DNA of 64,000 nt from Actinospica sp035712985 (GCA_035712985.1 DASTAE010000255.1:51012-115011); one strand, 5' to 3'. Positions 7,257 to 16,270 are shown, counted from the first letter of the stretch. Numbers and translations are program-made. The notes: generated by a model not told the origin, from the sequence alone.

Positions 7257-8759
7257 ATGGTTAATCCGCAATCCGCCCCGGAGGCACGGCCGGACCGGCT
7301 CCGCGAGAGCGTCGGCCCGGTGGGCACGGCCGTCATCGCGATGGCCAACACCGCGCCCACCCTGAGCATCGGCATCGGCCTCGGCCTGATCAGCCTGGAC
7401 GCGGGCAGCGCGATCCCGGCCATGGTGCTGATCGCCGCCGTGCTCGTGCTCGGCATCGCGCTCGCCTTCAGCCGGCTGAACCGGGTGGAGCGGGACCTCG
7501 GCGCCAGCTACACCTGGGTCGGGCGCACCCTCGGCCCCTGGCTCGGCTTCCAGTGCGGCTGGGTCGGCCTGGCCGGCACCACGATCTACCTCGCCTACGG
7601 CAGCCAGGTCTGCGGCTCGCTGGTCCTCGCGTTCGCGAACGAGTGCCATCTGACCAGCGTGCTCGGCCTGGCGCTGAACCCGGGCTCGATCGCGCTGTCC
7701 ACGATCGTGGGCCTGGTCGCGCTGATCAGCCTGACCTACCTCGCGCTGCGCGGCGCCGACGTGGTCGCCCGGATCCAGACCCCGCTGATCGTGTTCGAAT
7801 ACGTCGTGCTGATCGGCTTCTGCGGATACGCGGCGATCCGCGGCACCCACTCCGTCGCGCTGTCCTGGTTCAACCCGCTGACCGCGCCGTCGGCGAAGCT
7901 CGCCGCGACCGGCATCATCCTGTGCGTCTACTGCTTCTGGGGCTGGGACAGCGCCTTCACCCTCACCGAGGAGACGCACGACGCCCGCGACTCCGCACGG
8001 GCCGGCTTCGGCTCGATCTTCCTGATGCTCGGGCTGTTCCTGCTCGCCGCGATCGGCTTCGAGCGCTACTTCTCCCTCGACACGCTCGGCGCCAACGGGG
8101 CCCAGCTGCTGCCCTACCTCGGCACCCAGATCGCCAAGCAGCCGATCGCCGCGCTGCCGCTGCTCGCGATGCTCTTCTCCTCGATCGCCTCCCTGCAGAC
8201 CGGCGTCGTGCCCAACGCCCGCGGCGCGCTCGCCATGGGCCGCGACGGGGCGCTCGGCCGCGCCTGGACCCGGGTCAGCCCGAAGTACGGCACCCCGGCC
8301 CTCGGCACACTGCTGATCGCGGGCATCGCGGCGGCGATCGCCGTGCTCGGGATCGGGATCGGCACGCTCAACCAGTTCATCACCGCGATGGCCACCTCGG
8401 TCGGCACCCTCGTCTCCGGCTACTACGGCCTGGCCGGGCTCGCCTGCGCCTGGCGATTCCGCGGCGAGCTGCGCGACGGCCTCTGGCCCGCGCTGCGCTC
8501 GGTGGTCCTCCCGCTGATCAGCGCCGTCGGGATGCTCGGCCTCGGCGCCTTCCTGGCGATCAGCGATTGGCAGTCTGTCAGCACTTTCGCCTTCAACGCG
8601 CAGAACGGCAGGTTCCTGGCCCTCGTCCCGCTCAGTATCGTCGCGGTCGGGGTGCTGGTGTCCGCGTGGGCGAAGTGGGGACGCCGGTCACCGTACTTCG
8701 CGTCCCGGCGGACCGTCGCCGTGGGCGTGGTTCCGAACCTCGAAGAAAGCGCGCTGTAA
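7257..8759 (+). CDS. APC-superfamily amino acid/amine permease
   Basis: A 500-residue integral membrane protein with about 12 hydrophobic segments. The N-terminal VGPVGTAVIAMANTAPTLS and the early glycine-rich unwound helix fit the amino acid-polyamine-organocation superfamily. The ATG at 7257 is preceded by AAGGA at 7246-7250. The stop directly abuts the ATG of the amidohydrolase gene (TAAATG), so the two are one operon. The likely job is uptake of an amino acid, amine or amide that the next enzyme hydrolyses, under control of the divergent TetR protein. Confidence 0.85.
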   Translation: MVNPQSAPEARPDRLRESVGPVGTAVIAMANTAPTLSIGIGLGLISLDAGSAIPAMVLIAAVLVLGIALAFSRLNRVERDLGASYTWVGRTLGPWLGFQCGWVGLAGTTIYLAYGSQVCGSLVLAFANECHLTSVLGLALNPGSIALSTIVGLVALISLTYLALRGADVVARIQTPLIVFEYVVLIGFCGYAAIRGTHSVALSWFNPLTAPSAKLAATGIILCVYCFWGWDSAFTLTEETHDARDSARAGFGSIFLMLGLFLLAAIGFERYFSLDTLGANGAQLLPYLGTQIAKQPIAALPLLAMLFSSIASLQTGVVPNARGALAMGRDGALGRAWTRVSPKYGTPALGTLLIAGIAAAIAVLGIGIGTLNQFITAMATSVGTLVSGYYGLAGLACAWRFRGELRDGLWPALRSVVLPLISAVGMLGLGAFLAISDWQSVSTFAFNAQNGRFLALVPLSIVAVGVLVSAWAKWGRRSPYFASRRTVAVGVVPNLEESAL

Positions 8760-10376
8760 ATGAGCTCCGCCGACATCCTCTTCGACAACGGCCCGGTCTT
8801 CGGCGCCGAGGGCCCGGTCGCCGTCCTCGGCGGACGGATCGCCGCGGTCGGCCCGCACGCCAGGGAGCTCGCCGGGCCGCGCACCGAGCACGTCGACCTG
8901 GCCGGGAGGCTGCTCGTCCCCGGCTTTCAGGACTCGCACATCCACGCCGTCTCCGGCGGGCTCGAACTCGGCCGCTGCGAGCTGAGCGCGCTCCGCACGG
9001 CACCCGAGTACCTCGACGCGATCGCCGGGTACGCCGCCGCGAATCCCGGCCAGGAGTGGATCACCGGCGGCGGCTGGTCCCTCGACGCCTTCCCGAACGG
9101 CCTGCCGACAGCGGCCGCGCTCGACGCCGTGGTCCCGGACCGCCCCGTCTTCCTGCCGAACCGCGACCACCACGGCGCCTGGGTCAACACCCGTGCGCTC
9201 GAACTCGCCGGGATCACCCGGGACACCCCCGACCCGGCCGACGGACGCGTCGAGCGCGACGCGGACGGCGAGCCGACCGGCATGCTGCAGGAGGGTGCCA
9301 TCGGCCTGGTCGAGAGGCTGCTTCCGCACGTCTCCGACGAGGAGATGGACGCCGCCTTCGACCGCGCCCAGGCCCTGTTGCACTCGCTCGGAGTCACGGC
9401 CTGGCAGGACGCGCTGGTCGGCAGCGGGCTCGGCCTGCCGGACAACTTCGGCGTGTACCTCAGGGCGGCCGCCTCCGGCCGGCTCACGGCCCGCGTGCGC
9501 GGCGCCCTGTGGTGGGAGCGCGACCGCGGCGCCGAGCAGATCGAGGGCTTCCTCGAGCGGCGCCGGATCGGGCGCGAGGCGGGCGACGGGCGCTTCGACC
9601 CGGGCAGCGTGAAGATCATGCAGGACGGGATCATCGAGAACGGCACCGCCGCGCTGACCTCGCCGTACTGCGGCTGCGGCGGCGCGCGCCCGAACAGCGG
9701 CCTCAGCTTCGTGGACCCCGAACTGCTGCGCGGCTACGTGACCGGGCTCGACGCAGAGGGCTTCCAGGTGCACTTCCACGCGCTCGGCGACCGGGCCGTG
9801 CGCGAGGCCCTGGACGCGCTCGAGACGGCCCGCAAGGCCAACGGCCCGAGCCTGCTGCGGCACCACCTCGCGCATCTGCAGGTCGTGAACCCCGAGGACG
9901 TGCCGCGTTTCGCCGCCCTCGACGCCGTCGCGAACATCCAGCCGCTGTGGGCCTGCCACGAGCCGCAGATGGACGAGCTGGCGATCCCGCTCCTCGGCGA
10001 CGAGCGGGCCGGCTGGCAGTACCCCTTCCGGGGCCTGCTGGCCGCGGGCGCGCGGCTCGCGGCGGGCAGCGACTGGCCGGTCTCCAGCCCCGACCCGATC
10101 CAGGGGATCCACGTCGCGGTCAACCGGGTCACCCCCGGCGGCGACGGCGCCCCGCTCACCCCCGACGAGAGGATCGGCCTCGCCGAGGCGCTCACCGCGT
10201 ACACCGCGGGAACCGCGTACGTGAACCACCTCGACCGGACCGGCCGTATCGCCCCCGGGCTGCTCGCCGACCTGGCCGTGCTCGACCGCGACCCCTTCGC
10301 CGGACCGGGCGAGGCGATCCACGAGGCGCGGGTGGCCGCCACGTACGTCGGCGGAACCCTGGTATACGAGGCCTGA
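8760..10376 (+). CDS. Amidohydrolase family protein (YtcJ-like)
   Basis: A 538-residue metal-dependent hydrolase. The metal site is visible: His60-x-His62 (DSHIH), a Lys in KIMQDG (about residue 283), His residues in HFHALGDRAV and HLAHLQ, and the final Asp in GSDWPV. The flanking N- and C-terminal strands form the small beta-sandwich usual for this family. The length matches YtcJ-type amidohydrolases. It follows the permease gene without a gap. It probably hydrolyses an imported amide or N-formyl compound; the exact substrate cannot be read from the sequence. Confidence 0.85.
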   Translation: MSSADILFDNGPVFGAEGPVAVLGGRIAAVGPHARELAGPRTEHVDLAGRLLVPGFQDSHIHAVSGGLELGRCELSALRTAPEYLDAIAGYAAANPGQEWITGGGWSLDAFPNGLPTAAALDAVVPDRPVFLPNRDHHGAWVNTRALELAGITRDTPDPADGRVERDADGEPTGMLQEGAIGLVERLLPHVSDEEMDAAFDRAQALLHSLGVTAWQDALVGSGLGLPDNFGVYLRAAASGRLTARVRGALWWERDRGAEQIEGFLERRRIGREAGDGRFDPGSVKIMQDGIIENGTAALTSPYCGCGGARPNSGLSFVDPELLRGYVTGLDAEGFQVHFHALGDRAVREALDALETARKANGPSLLRHHLAHLQVVNPEDVPRFAALDAVANIQPLWACHEPQMDELAIPLLGDERAGWQYPFRGLLAAGARLAAGSDWPVSSPDPIQGIHVAVNRVTPGGDGAPLTPDERIGLAEALTAYTAGTAYVNHLDRTGRIAPGLLADLAVLDRDPFAGPGEAIHEARVAATYVGGTLVYEA

Positions 10377-10384
10377 TCAGCCGG

Positions 10385-10825
10385 TCAGCGCGGGGCGCGC
10401 AGCATGAAGATGTCCACGGGGGTCTCGGTCACGGCGGTGAATCCGTGCCGTTCGTACAGCCACCGCGACCGGCTCCCGTGCAGCACGTTGACGCGCACGA
10501 CGAGGCGCTCGCGGTCGCAGCGTTCGAGCAGCGCGGCCAGCACCGCGGAGCCGACCCCCTCGCCCTGCCAGCGCGGGTCGATGTAGAAGTGCTCGAGCCA
10601 GTGCGCGTCCACGTCGGGGCGCAGCGCGATGCAGCCGGCGAACGCGCCCTCGATCTCGATCACCCAGGTGTGTCCGGCGTCGAATCCGTCGCGCAGCCGC
10701 TGCCGCACCCGATCGGGGTCGTAGCGCCCGAGCCGCTCGAGATCCGGGCGCAGCGTCACGGCGCGTAACTCCGCGATCTGCTCAACGTCCGCATCTTCGG
10801 CGGGGCGCAACTCCCAATCGGCCAT
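10385..10825 (-). CDS. GNAT-family N-acetyltransferase
   Basis: A 146-residue GNAT protein. The acetyl-CoA binding motif is seen as DPRWQGEGVGSAVLAAL, followed by VNVLHGSRSRWLYERHGF, typical of the C-terminal half of the fold. The ATG at 10825 (MADWELRPAEDAD) begins right at the first beta strand. It is convergent with the amidohydrolase gene with an 8-nt gap. The substrate is unknown. Confidence 0.85.
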   Translation of the reverse strand: MADWELRPAEDADVEQIAELRAVTLRPDLERLGRYDPDRVRQRLRDGFDAGHTWVIEIEGAFAGCIALRPDVDAHWLEHFYIDPRWQGEGVGSAVLAALLERCDRERLVVRVNVLHGSRSRWLYERHGFTAVTETPVDIFMLRAPR

Positions 10826-10923
10826 GACCCGGAGACTAGCGCACTGAGCTGCGATGAGTCTCCATGAGGAGAATAAAGATCCGGGCTCGCACACACGGCG
10901 GCGAGCCCGGATCCGGAGCGTGA

Positions 10924-11715
10924 TCAGGAGTTGGCGATCGCGTGCACCATATAAGCCGCCTGCGACTCCCACTGGGCGTAGAGCGAGCCGTCGAAGGAGC
11001 GCTGCACGGACTGCGCGGCGTCGGACAGGCTCATGCCCTGGTAGCCCGACGGCAGCTCCCTGAGGAAGGCCTTGGCCGCGTAGGTCGGGTCGGTCAGCTC
11101 GGACGGGGTGCCCCAGCCCATCGACGGACGCTGCTGGAACAGGCCCAGCGAGTCGCGGTCGCCGTAGTGCAGGTTGCGCAGCGTGGACTCCTGCATGGCC
11201 GTGGCCACGGCGATGGTCGCGGCGTACGGCGAGAGGTTCAGGTCCTTGGCGGCCTGCACGATCGCGGTGGCGTTGTTCCACTGGTCCGAGTTCGGGGTGA
11301 ACGACTGCTGCCAGCCCACGGTGCCGGTCGGCTCGAGCGCGGAGAAGCCGACGCCCGCATAGGGCTTCGAGGACGCCGTCGTCGAGGTCGACGACGTGGT
11401 CGAGGCGGACTCGTGCGCCTTGTGCCCGGCCTTCGAGGCCGTGTGCGTCACGGTGGTGGTCGTGGTGGTGGCGGCCTTCGCTGCGGCCGGCTTGGCCGGG
11501 GCGGCGCTCTTCTTGGCCGGGGCGGCGGCCGTGTGCTGCGCGGCCGCGTGCTGCACGGTCGCGTGGGCCGGGGTCGAGGCGGCGGCGGGCCTGGCGGACG
11601 CGGCCGCGGTCAGCGGGGCCACGGCGACGACCACCGCGGCGACGGCGAGGCCGATCGCGGGGGCGTGGGTGATCGGGTTGCGCAGGAACGCGCGGGCATG
11701 GCGGAACGACGACAC
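10924..11715 (-). CDS. Secreted lysozyme-like (transglycosylase fold) cell-wall protein A
   Basis: A 263-residue secreted protein: hydrophobic signal segment at about residues 17-40, an Ala/Thr/Lys-rich cell-wall linker to residue 117, then a lysozyme-like domain. The conserved block AMQES (Glu176, possible catalytic acid) and the following GDRDSLGLFQQRPSMGWGT are characteristic of actinomycete proteins related to Rpf-like and transglycosylase enzymes. GTG start at 11715; the AAGGAG site is 14 nt upstream. A c-di-AMP riboswitch occupies the leader. The gene is a tandem paralogue of the one at 12097. The expected role is peptidoglycan remodelling during growth or germination. Confidence 0.85.
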   Translation of the reverse strand: MSSFRHARAFLRNPITHAPAIGLAVAAVVVAVAPLTAAASARPAAASTPAHATVQHAAAQHTAAAPAKKSAAPAKPAAAKAATTTTTTVTHTASKAGHKAHESASTTSSTSTTASSKPYAGVGFSALEPTGTVGWQQSFTPNSDQWNNATAIVQAAKDLNLSPYAATIAVATAMQESTLRNLHYGDRDSLGLFQQRPSMGWGTPSELTDPTYAAKAFLRELPSGYQGMSLSDAAQSVQRSFDGSLYAQWESQAAYMVHAIANS

Positions 11716-11730
11716 GGTGAAGACAGCCTC

Positions 11731-11928
11731 TCCTTCGGCCGCCTACCGGGTTAGCTGTCGGGCTCGGGCGGAAGGTGAGGTTCGCCCTACGGTCCTTTAT
11801 GCACGTGGAGTAAGACTCCGGTCACGATGTGCACCCAGGGGACCGATTCGCCCCGGGGACCGCCGCTGACGTGCGGCGTATTGGGTCCCCGGCTCCCCTC
11901 GCGGGGACTCGGCGGGTGCGCCCGGTGC
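11731..11928 (-). promoter_or_regulatory. c-di-AMP (ydaO/yuaA) riboswitch, copy 1
   Basis: Read on the minus strand, the leader holds the conserved elements of the ydaO-yuaA class: AGTCCCCGCGAGGGGAGCC and GGGGACCCA near the 5' end, the internal GGGGCGAATCGG, and the 3' block CAGCTAACCCGGTAGGCGG just before the AAGGAG ribosome binding site. These riboswitches turn off cell-wall hydrolase genes in actinomycetes when c-di-AMP is high. It lies directly in front of the secreted protein gene ending at 10924. Confidence 0.88.
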
Positions 11929-12096
11929 CGGACTTAGTTCACGGCGTCAGCCGGTCGCACGACAACGACCATACATACCTTGTCGTGACTTGTCACAAAT
12001 CGTGTCCAAAACGGACAGAGCGTGACCGACGGGCCACGCTCTGCCGAGAAATTCATGAGTTTTCGGCTGTTTCCGGCCGAATCGGATGCGCCGGAA

Positions 12097-12966
12097 CTAG
12101 CTGGGAGCCTGCCCGTTGACGATGTCGTACACCATCGTCGTGGCCTGCTTCTGCCACTGTGCGTAAGCGGTCGGATACCCGGAGCGCTGCACGTCCTGCG
12201 CGGCCTCCCAGAGGTAGATGCTCTGGTAGTCCGGGGCGTCGGCCTGGAGGGCGGCCAGGAAGGCGTTCGCCGCGTACGAGGGCGTCGTCAGCTCCGAGGC
12301 GGTGCCCCAGCCCATCGAGGGACGCTGCTGGAACAGGCCCAGCGAGTCCGCGTCGGTCGCGGTGGTGAGGTTGATCAGCTGCGATTCCTGGATCGCGGTG
12401 GCGACGGCGACCACGGCCGCGTAGAGCGGCATGCCGCGCTTCTCGGCCACCTCGACGATCGTGCGCGCGTTCTCCCACTGGTCGGTGCTCGGGGTGAACG
12501 TGTTCTGCGATCCGTACTCGGCGACCGGCTCGAGCGCGCCCCAGGTGACCGAGGCGTAGGGGTTCGAGGAGCTGGGCGACGCGCTGGCGCTGGCCGAGGC
12601 GCTCGCCGACGCGGAGGCCGACGCCGAGGCGCTGGCGGACGCGGAGGCCTTCGCCGATATCTTGACCTGCGAGACCTTGGGCGTCGGGGTCGCCGTGGTG
12701 CGCGCGGCGGTGGGGGAGGCGCTGGCCGACGCGCTCGCCGAGGTGGCGGCGGCGGTGGCCGGGGCGACGTCCGCGGTGGCCGTGTTGGGGGTGGTGGTCG
12801 GGTGGTGGCCCGAGATCGTCATCGCGGCGGCGACACCGCCCGGAGCGCCGACGACGGTTCCGGCGAGCGCCGCGACGGTGATCGCCGGGTACTTGCGCGT
12901 CCAGGACTGGCTGGCGTCGGAGCGGACGATCGGCGATTTGCGGCTGTGTTTCGCGTGACTGCCCAC
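12097..12966 (-). CDS. Secreted lysozyme-like cell-wall protein B with Ser-Ala repeat linker
   Basis: A 289-residue paralogue of the preceding protein. Hydrophobic signal segment at about residues 29-50, a Thr/Ala/Pro linker with an almost perfect Ser-Ala alternation at residues 107-130, then the same catalytic block: AIQES (Glu194) and ADSLGLFQQRPSMGWGT. GTG start at 12966; AAGGAG is rather far (18 nt), so the exact start is uncertain. It has its own c-di-AMP riboswitch, so the two genes are separately but similarly controlled. Expected role: peptidoglycan cleavage or turnover outside the membrane. Confidence 0.83.
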   Translation of the reverse strand: MGSHAKHSRKSPIVRSDASQSWTRKYPAITVAALAGTVVGAPGGVAAAMTISGHHPTTTPNTATADVAPATAAATSASASASASPTAARTTATPTPKVSQVKISAKASASASASASASASASASASASASPSSSNPYASVTWGALEPVAEYGSQNTFTPSTDQWENARTIVEVAEKRGMPLYAAVVAVATAIQESQLINLTTATDADSLGLFQQRPSMGWGTASELTTPSYAANAFLAALQADAPDYQSIYLWEAAQDVQRSGYPTAYAQWQKQATTMVYDIVNGQAPS

Positions 12967-12983
12967 GGTCGGGTAAACGGCCC

Positions 12984-13150
12984 TCTCCTTCGGCCGCCTA
13001 CCGGGTTAGCTGACGGGTTCGGGCGGAAGAAGGCGCCCTACGGCTTCGCCCCGTGCCGGGACTCGGCCGATTCACCCCGGGGATCCCAGGCCCTGGCCTG
13101 GTGAGTTGGGTCCCCGGCTCCCCTCACGGGGACTCGGCGGGCGCGTCCGG
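12984..13150 (-). promoter_or_regulatory. c-di-AMP (ydaO/yuaA) riboswitch, copy 2
   Basis: The minus strand shows the same ordered blocks as copy 1: AGTCCCCGTGAGGGGAGCC, GGGGACCCA, GGGGTGAATCGG, then CAGCTAACCCGGTAGGCGG and AAGGAG. It is about 30 nt shorter than copy 1 because the variable internal arm is smaller. It precedes the gene ending at 12097. A promoter-like TAGGTT lies further upstream near 13193-13198. Confidence 0.88.
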
Positions 13151-13389
13151 TGCCGCGGTTTGCGACGTCCGCCGGAAGCGCTGAGGCCAGAACCTAACAG
13201 ATCGACCCGAGGCATGTCACCGTTTCGTCTCGAACTTGGTTCAGGCTTGACTCGCCGTGAGATCGCCTTCACCGCGCGTGGATCCGCCGCCTTAGGACCG
13301 TGACATGCGCAGGTCCTTTCGGGGGGCGGTAAGGGTCTTGACCGGCGCCGCGAGGACGCGTGCACGGCCCCTGCGGTTAACCTGGTGCC

Positions 13390-13857
13390 GTGAACGCCGA
13401 AGCAAGCGAGCCGACCGCCCCCGCAGACCCCGCGGCCGCGGATCCGCAGGAGATCGCGCGGCTCCGGGTGGCCATCGGCCGCCTGCACCGCCGGATGGTC
13501 CAGCGCACCTCCGGCAACCTGACGTTCTCCCAGACCTCCGCGTTGGTGGCGGTGGAGAAGGTCGGCCCCATCCGCCTGGGCGAACTCGCCGCCCGCGAGC
13601 GCGTGGCGGCCCCGTCGATGACCAGGACCGTCTCCGGCCTGGTCGAAGCAGGCCTCCTGCACCGCGCCGGCGACCCCCAGGACGGCCGCTCCTTCCTGCT
13701 CAGCATCACCGACGTGGGCCGCGGCTTCCTCGAAGGCCTGCGCACCGAGCGCAACGCCGCCCTCGCCGAGGGCGTGGCCCACCTCACCGTCGCCGAGTAC
13801 GAGGCGCTGCGCGCGGCCCTGCCGGTGCTGGAGCACCTGGCGGAGCAGGAGGTCTGA
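13390..13857 (+). CDS. MarR-family transcriptional regulator
   Basis: A 155-residue winged-helix protein. Features: dimerisation helix at about residues 22-40, DNA-binding helix ERVAAPSMTRTVSGLVEAGLL, and the wing DPQDGRSFLLSITDVG. The GTG start at 13390 lies 6 nt after TAACCT (13378-13383), so the mRNA is probably leaderless; there is no ribosome binding site. The next gene follows in the same direction after 112 nt. The target is unknown. Confidence 0.88.
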   Translation: MNAEASEPTAPADPAAADPQEIARLRVAIGRLHRRMVQRTSGNLTFSQTSALVAVEKVGPIRLGELAARERVAAPSMTRTVSGLVEAGLLHRAGDPQDGRSFLLSITDVGRGFLEGLRTERNAALAEGVAHLTVAEYEALRAALPVLEHLAEQEV

Positions 13858-13969
13858 GGGCCGGGGTCTGAGCCCGGTCGTCGGGTTGTCCGACCAGCGG
13901 GCGAGCCGGCCACGCCTCCGACCGCAACCCCCGCCCCCGCCCGCACCCCTCCGGGGAACGGGTGGCACC

Positions 13970-14161
13970 ATGGCCCGCATGGACGTGGACGCGCAGGATC
14001 AGACACCGCAGGACGCCGTCGAGGAGGAGTGGCCGCCGCGCGAGTGGCGGGAGACCACTCGGTCGGCGGGGCACAAGCAGGCGCTCTACGTCAGCCTCGG
14101 CATGCTCGCGATCTTCGCCGTCCTGGTCGTGCTGGCCGTCTGGGCCTCTAAGAACGGCTGA
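13970..14161 (+). CDS. Small single-pass membrane protein, 63 aa
   Basis: An acidic, Trp-containing N-terminal half (EEEWPPREWRETTR) followed by one membrane helix (about residues 38-59) and a short KNG tail. ATG at 13970 or 13979. No family is recognised. Small proteins of this shape are common in actinomycetes. The gene lies between marR and the convergent serB. Confidence 0.6.
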   Translation: MARMDVDAQDQTPQDAVEEEWPPREWRETTRSAGHKQALYVSLGMLAIFAVLVVLAVWASKNG

Positions 14162-14211
14162 CCTCGACTCGGCCCGACTCGATCGACCCGACCCGGCCCC
14201 GTCCGTCGGGC

Positions 14212-15441
14212 TCAGGGCTTCTCGGCCGCGGCCTCGGTCAGTTCGGCGATCTCGTCGCCGGGGATGCCGAGCAGGAACAGGATGGTGTCGAGGAACGGGA
14301 CGTTGACCGCGGTGTCGGCCTGCGCCCGGACTACCGGCTTCGCGTTGAAGGCGACGCCCAGGCCGGCGGCGGCGAGCATGTCGAGGTCGTTGGCGCCGTC
14401 GCCGATGGCCACGGTTTCGGAGAGCGGGACGCCCGCGGCCTCGGCGAAGCCGCGCAGGGCCTCGGCCTTGCCGGGGCGGTCGACGATGGCGCCCACCACG
14501 CGGCCGGTGAGCCTGCCGTCGACGACCTCCAGGGTGTTGGCCGCTGCGTAGTCGAGGCCCAGGTCGGCGGCGAGCATGTCGGTGATCTGGGTGAATCCGC
14601 CGGAGACGATGGCCACCTGGAAGCCCAGGCGCTTGAGCGTGCGGACCAGGGTGCGGGCGCCGGGGGTGTACCTGACCTCCTCGCGGACCTTGGCGAACAC
14701 CTCGTCGGACAGTCCCTCCAGCAGCGCGACCCGGGCCTTGAGGGACGCGGCGAAGTCGAGTTCGCCGCGCATCGCCTGCTCGGTGACGGCCGCCACCTCC
14801 TTCAGGCAGCCCGCGTGGGCGGCGAGGAGCTCGATCACCTCGTCCTGGATCAGCGTCGAGTCGACGTCCATCACGACCAGGTGCTTCGCCCGGCGCGCCA
14901 GGCCCGCGCGCTGGACCGCCACGTCGGCGCCGCACGCGGCGGCGGCGGGGGCCAGCAGCTTGCGCAGCTCCAGGGGGTCGATGCCGGAGACGTCCAGCTC
15001 GATCGCGGTGACCGGGTACTTGGCCAGCCGGACGATGCGGTCGATGTTGCCGCCGGCTCCCGCCACTTCTTCCGCCATTCGGCCTAATGCCGAGGGGGTG
15101 AGCGGGTGGCCGAGGACGGTGACCCGGCTGCGGCCGGCGCGGCGCGGCTGGTTGTCGCCGACCCCGGCCTTGACCTCGACGTCCAGCTTCCAGTCGACGC
15201 CCCAGCGGTGCAGTTCGCGGCGCAGTTCCGCCTCGTCCCAGTCGGCGGGCGCCGTCAGCAGCACGCCGAGCACCAGCCGGCCGCGCAGCACGATCTGCTC
15301 GACGTCCGCGACGACGAGGCCGCCCGGTCCGTCCGCGTGCCGTTCGATCACTCCGAAGAGTGCCGCGGTCACTCCCGGACGATCAGCGCCGAAGACCAGT
15401 ACGCGCAGCGTGCGACCCGGGGACGTCACGTTCTGTTCCAC
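14212..15441 (-). CDS. serB: Phosphoserine phosphatase with tandem ACT-like region
   Basis: The enzyme makes L-serine from O-phosphoserine, the last step of serine synthesis. The 409-residue protein has two ACT-like regulatory domains (about residues 1-180), then the HAD catalytic domain: motif I DVDSTLI with the nucleophile Asp, SGGF (motif II), a Lys in the DRPGKAEAL region, and GDGANDLDML (motif IV). The GTG at 15441 is chosen since TACCTT on the minus strand (15448-15453) ends 6 nt before it, giving a leaderless transcript. An ATG at 15471 is the alternative but would leave only 16 nt to the divergent gene. Confidence 0.9.
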   Translation of the reverse strand: MEQNVTSPGRTLRVLVFGADRPGVTAALFGVIERHADGPGGLVVADVEQIVLRGRLVLGVLLTAPADWDEAELRRELHRWGVDWKLDVEVKAGVGDNQPRRAGRSRVTVLGHPLTPSALGRMAEEVAGAGGNIDRIVRLAKYPVTAIELDVSGIDPLELRKLLAPAAAACGADVAVQRAGLARRAKHLVVMDVDSTLIQDEVIELLAAHAGCLKEVAAVTEQAMRGELDFAASLKARVALLEGLSDEVFAKVREEVRYTPGARTLVRTLKRLGFQVAIVSGGFTQITDMLAADLGLDYAAANTLEVVDGRLTGRVVGAIVDRPGKAEALRGFAEAAGVPLSETVAIGDGANDLDMLAAAGLGVAFNAKPVVRAQADTAVNVPFLDTILFLLGIPGDEIAELTEAAAEKP

Positions 15442-15447
15442 GGGGCC

Positions 15448-15481
15448 AAGGTACCGTTCGGGGCCTTGCATTCGATAAGTT
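15448..15481. promoter_or_regulatory. Face-to-face leaderless promoters of serB and the ABC gene
   Basis: On the minus strand TACCTT (15448-15453) sits 6 nt before the serB GTG. On the plus strand TAAGTT (15476-15481) sits 6 nt before the ATG at 15488. Neither gene has a ribosome binding site. The two -10 boxes are only 22 bp apart, so the promoters overlap and should compete for polymerase. Confidence 0.6.
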
Positions 15482-15487
15482 GGCCAC

Positions 15488-16270
15488 ATGACGGACGTGC
15501 TGGATCTGGTCGACGTGTCGGTGGTGCGGGACGGCAAGAAGCTGCTCGCCGGGATCGATTGGCGCATCGCCGACGGCGAGCGGTGGGTGGTGCTCGGCCC
15601 GAACGGCGCCGGCAAGACGACCCTGCTGCAGATCGTCGCCGCGCAGATGCACCCGACGGCCGGGGCGGCCACCGTCCTCGGCGACACGCTCGGCAAGGTC
15701 GACGTCTTCGAGCTGCGCACCCGGATCGGGCTGACCTCGGCCGCGGTGGACGCGCGGCTGCCCGGGCGCGAGAAGGTGCGCGACGTGGTGCTGAGCGCCG
15801 CGTACGGCAAGGTCTCCCGCTGGCGCGAGACCTACGAGTCGACCGACACCGGGCGCGCCGACGACCTGCTGTCCTGGTGGGGCATGGAGGGCTTCGCCGA
15901 CCGCACCTACGGCACCCTGTCCAGCGGCGAGCGCAAGCGCGCCCTGGTGGCCAGGGCCCTGATGACCGACCCCGAGCTGCTGCTGCTCGACGAGCCCGCC
16001 TCCGGCCTGGACCTCGGCGGCCGCGAGGACCTGGTGCGCCGGCTGGCCAACCACGCCGCCGACCCCGCGTCCCCGGTCACCGTGCTGGTCACCCACCACG
16101 TCGAGGAGATCCCGCAGGGCTTCACGCACACGCTGCTGCTGCGGCAGGGCGCGGTGGTCGCCTCGGGCCCCACCGAGCTCACCCTCACCTCGGAGAACCT
16201 CAGCGCGTGCTACGGCATCCCGCTGCAGGTGCAGAACTACGAGGGCCGCTACTACGCCCGCGGGCTTTAA
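15488..16270 (+). CDS. ABC transporter ATP-binding protein
   Basis: A 260-residue single ABC ATPase: Walker A GPNGAGKTT (about residues 38-46), signature LSSGERKRA (Ser in place of the usual second Gly-flanked position), Walker B LLLLDEPASGLD, and switch His in VLVTHHVEEIP. The layout resembles YlmA/ModF-type stand-alone ATPases. No permease gene is adjacent, so its partner is unknown or it acts alone. Leaderless start with TAAGTT 6 nt upstream. A strong hairpin follows the stop. Confidence 0.88.
   Translation: MTDVLDLVDVSVVRDGKKLLAGIDWRIADGERWVVLGPNGAGKTTLLQIVAAQMHPTAGAATVLGDTLGKVDVFELRTRIGLTSAAVDARLPGREKVRDVVLSAAYGKVSRWRETYESTDTGRADDLLSWWGMEGFADRTYGTLSSGERKRALVARALMTDPELLLLDEPASGLDLGGREDLVRRLANHAADPASPVTVLVTHHVEEIPQGFTHTLLLRQGAVVASGPTELTLTSENLSACYGIPLQVQNYEGRYYARGL

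Noticed and set aside
7553..10768. Open frame of about 1070 codons across the permease and amidohydrolase genes
   Set aside because: An out-of-frame shadow, rich in Arg and Pro; both genes in the other frames have clear family motifs.
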